Origin: Gemmatimonadota bacterium | Lineage (GTDB): Bacteria > Gemmatimonadota > Gemmatimonadetes > Longimicrobiales > Gaopeijiaceae | Reading direction: 5' to 3' | Assembly: GCA_002731735.1 (NCBI GenBank) | Contig: PCCM01000057.1 | Span: 9,891 to 38,720, forward strand | Length of the DNA: 28,830 bases | In this document: positions 24,402 to 28,830 of the stretch, in pieces | Layout of the letters: each line of letters begins with the position of its first letter | Position numbering within the stretch: position 1 is the stretch's first letter | Position numbers and translations under genes: made by a program | The notes under the pieces: model-generated | The model's database searches: none | Told to the model about the DNA's origin: nothing | The model's input: only the letters and a program-made list of their open reading frames with translations

Positions 24402-25355
24402 GTGAGCTACTTCTTGGGTGTCGACGGAGGAGGAACTCGTACCCGGGTGGCACTCGTCGACCAAGCGGGCACTGAATGCGCGCGTGCCGACGGTCCACCG
24501 ACTCTGATCGATCCGGCGGACCCTGCTGCGACCGTTGGCGTGATCGCGGATCTGTGTCGTGAGGCGGCCTCGAAAGGCGGAGCGGATCTGCCGGTGGCGG
24601 GCCTCTGGGCCGGAATCGCGGGGGCGGGTACCGAGCCCACCAGGAGCGTCGTGGAAACGGCTCTTCGAGAAGCGGGGCTATCCTCACTGACGTCCGTCGG
24701 TGCGGACGCCGAGGCCACCTTTTACGACGCGTTCCCGTCCGGTCCGGGAATCTTGCTGATCGCAGGCACGGGATCCATCGCTCTGGGCAGGGGGGCCGAC
24801 GGCTCCCGACTGCGGGTCGGGGGTTGGGGCCTTCACTTGGGGGACGAGGGAAGTGGCTATCGGATCGGGATGTCCGCCCTTCATGCGTTCGCCCGTGGCG
24901 AGGACGGCCGCGGCGTTTCCACAGAGCTTCGGGATTCGGTCCTGAAGGTGCTGGGCTTGGCCGGGCCCAGGGACCTGATCAAATGGATCGCGTCGGCGCA
25001 GAAGGCCGACGTGGCTTCTCTGGTTCCACTGATCTTCGAAGTGGCGGAAGCCGGGGACCAAGCCGCTCTGACCGTCATCGAGGAGGCCGTGGACGAACTG
25101 GTCGGGCATGTCCGGACCCTTGTGCGGCGCCTAGAGCCCTGGCCGGCAACTCCCGAGGTTGCCCTCGCCGGAGGGTTGCTCAAAGAGAACCGGCCGCTTC
25201 GGGTCCGGATGATCCGAGCGATCGAGGTATTACCCTGCCGCCATCAAGCCCGTGTGCTGGATGGGGCAAGGGGAGCTTGCTCCCTGGCGATGGGCTTGGC
25301 GGATTTGACCGGTGGGTCGCCGGCTCCCTGGCCGGAATTCCTCAGCGGGAACTAG
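24402..25355 (+). CDS. BadF/BcrA-type ATPase, N-acetylglucosamine/N-acetylmuramic acid kinase
   Basis: ASKHA-fold sugar kinase of the BadF/BcrA/BcrD family, which includes human NAGK and Clostridium MurK. Seen: phosphate-1 loop LGVDGGGTRTRVALVD at the N-terminus, the catalytic-region GADAEATFYDAF, phosphate-2 loop LLIAGTGSIALGR, GWGLHLGDEGSGYRIG, and adenosine motif ALAGGLLKEN. It would convert imported amino sugar to the 6-phosphate. I chose GTG at 24402 because it begins right before the first loop; GTG at 24369 would overlap the symporter by 26 bases. Neither start has a good ribosome site. The 3' end overlaps the converging aminotransferase by 14 bases. MurNAc versus GlcNAc specificity cannot be told, and no MurQ etherase gene accompanies it here. 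Confidence 0.88.
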   Translation: MSYFLGVDGGGTRTRVALVDQAGTECARADGPPTLIDPADPAATVGVIADLCREAASKGGADLPVAGLWAGIAGAGTEPTRSVVETALREAGLSSLTSVGADAEATFYDAFPSGPGILLIAGTGSIALGRGADGSRLRVGGWGLHLGDEGSGYRIGMSALHAFARGEDGRGVSTELRDSVLKVLGLAGPRDLIKWIASAQKADVASLVPLIFEVAEAGDQAALTVIEEAVDELVGHVRTLVRRLEPWPATPEVALAGGLLKENRPLRVRMIRAIEVLPCRHQARVLDGARGACSLAMGLADLTGGSPAPWPEFLSGN

Positions 25356-26646
25356 CCACGTATTCGTCGATCGCATCACGGAGTGACTCTTGGATCCACG
25401 CCCGCTTCTTGTCGTCGGTTTCGAGAAGCGTGGCACGGAAGCCGTGGTGTGTGCACTGAAAGCCTGTCAGGGGGACCACCACGATGCCGGTGGCTCCCAT
25501 CAGATAGTAGACAAAGCGTTTGTCGGGCTCTACGCCCTCAGTCATTCGCTCGATGGCTTCCCTGATCTTCGGATTCTCGATGGGGAGAGACTGACTTTCG
25601 TCGAGAAGTCCGTCCTTGAACATGACCGTGTAGTAGAAGGCGCCCCCAGGCTTGTTCACAATGGTGTGCTCGCAACCCGCGAACACTTCGCTCATCTCAT
25701 CAGCCCTCTGGGAGAACTGGTTCGCACGCCTCTCCAGATGCCCGGGATAACGTGCGTCCCCCATGATGCGAGGGATCGCCATCTGAGGGAGCGTGGTGGA
25801 TGAAACTTCCAAGCGTTTCGCGGCGAGTAGGCTGTCCACGTACTGAGCGAAGTTGTTGTCCTTGCCCTTGTTGAGGATCTCCAGCCAGCCACAGCGCGCA
25901 CCGGGCCACGGGAACTCCTTGCTGATTCCCCGCATGGCGATACCGGGAACGTCTCCGATCCACTCGCTCATGTTCAGGCGGTCCGCCCCATTGTAGACGA
26001 TGTTGGCATAGATCTCGTCCGCGATCAGAAACACATCGTTTTCATGGGCGATGGAGGCGATGGTTTCCACGATCTCGCGAGGGTAGACAGCCCCGGTCGG
26101 GTTGTCCGGCGTAAGCAGTAGAATGCCGGCGATGGAATCGTTGTACTGGATCTTTTTTCGAATGTCCGCGACGTCCGGCATCCACCCGTCGTAGGGGTCC
26201 AGGTCGTAGGTGACGTGATCATACCCGGAGTGGGCCGCTTCGGCCGAGGAGTGCGTGCTGTACGCCGGAGAGGGACCCAGGATGCGAGCCTCACGGTTGA
26301 GGAAGCCGTACACCTTCGCCACGGCATCGCCGAGGCCGTTGAAAAACATGATTTCGTCCGGAGAAACACGGACCCCGTCTCGCTGGTTGACCGCCTCGGC
26401 GAGGAATTCTCGTGTTTCGGCCACCCCCTGCGTGTCGCAGTAGGCCCAGGAAGGTGCCTCATGCACCAAGTCCGAAATCGTGTCGCGGATCCACTTTGGA
26501 GGGGTCTCTCCCTTCTGTACTGGGTCTCCGATGTTCTCCCAGGTGAGTTCGAGGCCCAAGTGTTCGAGATCGTGCGCTGCGACGACGATCTCGCGGATTT
26601 CGTACTTGAGGTTCGCCGCACCCATGTGGAGGAGGTTTCTTCGCAT
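25342..26646 (-). CDS. Fold-type I aminotransferase, probable N-succinyl-DAP aminotransferase (DapC function)
   Basis: PLP-dependent class I/II aminotransferase of 434 residues. Seen: LTPDNPTGAVY, ADEIYANIVY, the PLP lysine Lys243 in GISKEFPWPGARCGW, and a late Arg in HGFRATLLE. There is no signal peptide. It is the last gene of a minus-strand run dapB-dapA-dapD, 13 bases after dapD, so the likely reaction is glutamate-dependent amination of N-succinyl-2-amino-6-ketopimelate, the DapC step that follows DapD. It is not an ArgD/AstC-type (class III) protein, which does this job in E. coli. An alanine- or aspartate-type aminotransferase remains possible because specificity is not readable. Its 3' end overlaps the kinase gene by 14 bases tail to tail. 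Confidence 0.82.
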   Translation of the reverse strand: MRRNLLHMGAANLKYEIREIVVAAHDLEHLGLELTWENIGDPVQKGETPPKWIRDTISDLVHEAPSWAYCDTQGVAETREFLAEAVNQRDGVRVSPDEIMFFNGLGDAVAKVYGFLNREARILGPSPAYSTHSSAEAAHSGYDHVTYDLDPYDGWMPDVADIRKKIQYNDSIAGILLLTPDNPTGAVYPREIVETIASIAHENDVFLIADEIYANIVYNGADRLNMSEWIGDVPGIAMRGISKEFPWPGARCGWLEILNKGKDNNFAQYVDSLLAAKRLEVSSTTLPQMAIPRIMGDARYPGHLERRANQFSQRADEMSEVFAGCEHTIVNKPGGAFYYTVMFKDGLLDESQSLPIENPKIREAIERMTEGVEPDKRFVYYLMGATGIVVVPLTGFQCTHHGFRATLLETDDKKRAWIQESLRDAIDEYVASSR

Positions 26647-26659
26647 TGTGGTCTTTCTG

Positions 26660-27526
26660 TTAACGGAGCGCTTCTTCGAGGGCCGTGGCGGCGTCCGTCG
26701 AAGCGTCGCGGTACTTCACGATGATCGGGGCGTACAAATGTATCCCGTGTTGGCCGGCGAACGGTCCCGAGGCTTCGCGCGCGCCGGGCACGACCACTGA
26801 TCCATCCGGGATGGTGAGGGGTTTTCCTGGCGCGGCGCGGTAGGTTTCCTCCCGCACTAGGTCGTACACCGTGGTGGACGCCGTGAGTTGGACACCCGGC
26901 GCCAGCACCGCACGCTTTCCGACCAGCGTCCCCTCGAAAACGCCCACGTTGCCGCCGATCATCACGTCGTCCTCTACGATCACTGGGCGTAGCCCCACCG
27001 GTTCCAGGACGCCACCGAGTTGGGCCCCGGCGCTCAGATGCACACGCTGGCCCACCTGGGCGCACGATCCAACCAGGGCGTGCGAGTCGATCATGGTGCC
27101 CCGGCCCACGTAAGCCCCGACGTTGACGAACGCCGGAGGCATGATGATCACGTCCTTGGCCAGGAAGGCGCCGGACCGGACCGAGGTACCACCCGGCACG
27201 AGACGGATGTTCTCCTCGACGCCCCGGGTTTCACGCAGAGGCAACGTGTCCTTATCGAAAAACGGAGCCGGAGCGGCCGGAAACTCGCGGACCCGGCCAA
27301 TGCGGAACGCCAGAAGGATACCGGTTTTGACCCACTCGACGGCCTGCCATTCGTCGCCCACTCTCCGCGCCGAGCGCACTACGCCCCGTGTGAGGGCATC
27401 CATGAGGGCGGTGACGGCGGTTTCCGCCTCATCCGAAACCGCGGCTTGCCCGTCCTCGAAGCAGCGCAGGATCTGGGCCTCGAGTTCCTCCAGGTCTTCC
27501 TGGTTACCCGCCCTCGCTCGGGTCAC
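26660..27526 (-). CDS. dapD: Tetrahydrodipicolinate N-succinyltransferase DapD
   Basis: Cytoplasmic trimeric acyltransferase that succinylates tetrahydrodipicolinate with succinyl-CoA, committing to the succinylase branch of DAP/lysine synthesis. Seen: an N-terminal helical domain, then left-handed beta-helix hexapeptide repeats from about residue 110 (VRSGAFLAKDVIIMPPAFVN, VGAYVGRGTMIDSHALVGS, CAQVGQRVHLSAGAQLGG), the family segment PVIVEDDVMIGGN, and a C-terminal region with PGKPLTIPDGSVVVPGAR. The length of 288 is normal. Its GTG start overlaps the dapA stop as GTGA, implying coupling. The acetylase-branch enzyme DapH is shorter and lacks this N-terminal domain, so DapD is preferred. Confidence 0.95.
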   Translation of the reverse strand: MTRARAGNQEDLEELEAQILRCFEDGQAAVSDEAETAVTALMDALTRGVVRSARRVGDEWQAVEWVKTGILLAFRIGRVREFPAAPAPFFDKDTLPLRETRGVEENIRLVPGGTSVRSGAFLAKDVIIMPPAFVNVGAYVGRGTMIDSHALVGSCAQVGQRVHLSAGAQLGGVLEPVGLRPVIVEDDVMIGGNVGVFEGTLVGKRAVLAPGVQLTASTTVYDLVREETYRAAPGKPLTIPDGSVVVPGAREASGPFAGQHGIHLYAPIIVKYRDASTDAATALEEALR

Positions 27527-28428
27527 GTCGCGCCCTCTGCGTCCAACAGACCCGCGTTGATGAGGGCACTCCGCAGGAAGGTTTCCACCTCGGCCGACGG
27601 CCGAACGAGTGGTAGGCGGTAGTGGGTTTTCCTGTGCCCCATGATCTCAAGCGCAGCTTTGACCGGGATCGGGTTCGTTTCGACGAAAATCGCGCGCATC
27701 AAGGGCAACAGACGGTAGTGCAACTCTCGGGCTCCCTCGTAGTCCCCGCCCAGCGCTGTTTCCACCATCTGCGACATCAAAGCAGGCGCCACGTTTGCCA
27801 CGACCGAGATCACGCCGTCGGCCCCTGCCGCGAGCAGGGGGAACGTGAGAGCGTCGTCGCCTGAAAGGATGGTGAACCCCTCTGGACGTTCCCGGATGAG
27901 CGTCATGACCTGGTCGACATCACCGGAGGCCTCCTTCACGCCGGCGATGTTTTCGATTTCCGCCAGAGCAAGCACCGTTTCAGGCAGGACGTTGGACGCC
28001 GTACGACCCGGGACGTTGTAGATGATCACAGGACAGTCCACGGCACCGGCTACGGCTCGATAGTGCTCGATGAGTCCACGCTGGGTGGGTTTGTTGTAGG
28101 CGGGACTGACCGAAAGAATGCCGTCCGCTCCCGCCTCGCGCGCGGCCCTGGCTTTGCGGACCACGTCAGCGGTATCACTTCCACCGGCTCCGGCGAGGAC
28201 GGATGTCCTCCCGCGGGTCGCCTCGACCGTGCTACGAATCAGGAGTTGGTGTTCGTCGGTCGATAGGGTTACGCCCTCCCCTGTCGTCCCGCCGGGGACC
28301 ATGACGTTGACACCGTTATCGATCTGGAACTCCACGTGCTTTCGCAGGTCCTCCACGTCGATGGAGCCATCGTCGCGGAAGGGAGTGACCAGGGCCACGC
28401 CAGTGCCCGAAAACCGTGTGTTTTCCAT
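27523..28428 (-). CDS. dapA: 4-hydroxy-tetrahydrodipicolinate synthase DapA
   Basis: Cytoplasmic TIM-barrel aldolase that condenses pyruvate with aspartate semialdehyde, the first committed step to DAP and lysine. Seen: GVALVTPF at the N-terminus, the GGTTGEG substrate loop, SVSPAYNKPTQRG, YNVPGRT with the catalytic-triad tyrosine, and the Schiff-base lysine Lys165 in GVKEASGD. The length of 301 is typical. The ATG start lies 30 bases after the dapB stop, and no strong ribosome site is visible. It overlaps dapD by four bases. Lysine feedback is usual for the family, but nothing in the sequence shows it. Confidence 0.97.
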   Translation of the reverse strand: MENTRFSGTGVALVTPFRDDGSIDVEDLRKHVEFQIDNGVNVMVPGGTTGEGVTLSTDEHQLLIRSTVEATRGRTSVLAGAGGSDTADVVRKARAAREAGADGILSVSPAYNKPTQRGLIEHYRAVAGAVDCPVIIYNVPGRTASNVLPETVLALAEIENIAGVKEASGDVDQVMTLIRERPEGFTILSGDDALTFPLLAAGADGVISVVANVAPALMSQMVETALGGDYEGARELHYRLLPLMRAIFVETNPIPVKAALEIMGHRKTHYRLPLVRPSAEVETFLRSALINAGLLDAEGAT

Positions 28429-28447
28429 GTCGGTAAAGGACTGCCTA

Positions 28448-28471
28448 TAGGATGTGAACTAGGATGTGAAC
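28448..28471. repeat. Perfect 12-bp tandem duplication at the dapB stop codon
   Basis: TAGGATGTGAAC occurs twice head to tail, at 28448-28459 and 28460-28471. Read on the coding (minus) strand this is GTTCACATCCTA twice; the first copy holds the last codons of dapB and the start of its stop, and the second lies in the dapB-dapA gap. It looks like replication slippage. Confidence 0.9.
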
Positions 28472-28830
28472 GTTTCAGCCAACATGTCGTCCAACGTAAA
28501 CACGCCCGACCTCCCCTGAATCCATTCGGCCGCGGCGACGGCGCCCCTCGCGAACCCCACTCGGGTTCGGGCCTCGTGGCGCAGCTCGATCTGATCGTCG
28601 GGTCCCTCCATGCCGACGACGTGCGATCCCGCAGTTTCTCCGGCCCGCTCACTGGCCACATAAAGAACCTGGGCATGCGGCTCACCGTCGGGTAGGGTAG
28701 CCGACCAACTCTCCTTGCGTGCCAGCTCTTCGATCAGAATATCCGCGAGGGTGATGGCCGTTCCACTTGGATGGTCGATCTTATGACGGTGGTGGGCTTC
28801 TCGAACATGGACGTCGTACTCGCTCAGCGC
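28459..28830 (-). CDS. dapB: 4-hydroxy-tetrahydrodipicolinate reductase DapB, N-terminus outside window
   Basis: C-terminal 123 residues of the NAD(P)H-dependent reductase that follows DapA. The frame is open to the window edge, so the nucleotide-binding domain lies beyond base 28830. Seen: the hallmark catalytic block EAHHRHKIDHPSGTA with the histidine pair and lysine, then SERAGETAGSHVVGMEGPDDQIELRHEA (family G-x-H and E-x-x-E/H pattern, here split for length: SERAGETAGSHVV, then DDQIELRHEA), FARGAVAAAEWI, and the end FTLDDML. The gene is first in the visible dapB-dapA-dapD-aminotransferase order on the minus strand. The last codons are involved in a 12-bp tandem duplication. Confidence 0.95.
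   Translation of the reverse strand, partial: ALSEYDVHVREAHHRHKIDHPSGTAITLADILIEELARKESWSATLPDGEPHAQVLYVASERAGETAGSHVVGMEGPDDQIELRHEARTRVGFARGAVAAAEWIQGRSGVFTLDDMLAETFTS

Noticed and set aside
1..28830. CRISPR array, transposase, phage or toxin-antitoxin genes
   Set aside because: No regularly spaced repeats, terminal inverted repeats or related protein motifs were found; the two short tandem repeats are local duplications with only two copies.

Overview
The window is a GC-rich (roughly 60 % by eye), densely packed chromosomal segment of a Gram-negative, diderm bacterium. It carries TamA/TamB-type outer-membrane assembly genes, lipoproteins with their transferase Lgt, and a succinylase-type diaminopimelate pathway. 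Gene content and protein style (YbjN-like/PspA pair, lipoprotein NamZ and NagZ enzymes, GTG starts with GTGA overlaps) fit a Gemmatimonadota-like lineage, but that is an inference; there is no rRNA or other decisive marker. I found no tRNA, rRNA, CRISPR array, insertion sequence or prophage gene. Almost every base is coding, and no gene-free stretch exceeds 190 bp.

Layout. (1) 1-11162, plus strand: an envelope/housekeeping run of a 5'-truncated TlpA-like thioredoxin, a YbbR-domain protein, tsaD (tRNA t6A), lgt (lipoprotein maturation), a calcineurin-like metallophosphoesterase, a 66-residue membrane protein, a TamA-like Omp85 protein and a 1506-residue TamB. (2) 11333-14224: uvrA behind its own candidate promoter. 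(3) 14412-16553: a YbjN-like small protein, a PspA/IM30 ESCRT-III-like protein with an acidic tail, and a D-amino-acid transaminase. (4) 16615-25355: a peptidoglycan-salvage island. A NamZ-type (DUF1343) lipoprotein is read leftward. Divergent from it are a NagZ-type GH3 lipoprotein, a second GH3 fused to a serine beta-lactamase-fold domain, a sodium:solute symporter and a BadF/MurK-type amino-sugar kinase. (5) 25342-28830, minus strand: dapB (partial)-dapA-dapD and a fold-type-I aminotransferase that probably supplies the DapC step.

How the genes work together. The right half is about the cell wall: DapB/DapA/DapD/aminotransferase make diaminopimelate and Dat makes D-amino acids. NamZ, the two NagZ-like proteins and the amidase-like domain would strip peptidoglycan fragments into MurNAc, GlcNAc and peptides. 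The symporter could import the sugars and the kinase phosphorylate them. No MurNAc-6-phosphate etherase (murQ) is present in the window, so the last step of the proposed route is open. The most notable items are this salvage island with its GH3-amidase fusion and shared divergent control region, a probable CTG start for the symporter, two small tandem duplications at gene junctions (one creating a seven-codon upstream ORF before dat), and an Omp85 protein unusually rich in paired cysteines.
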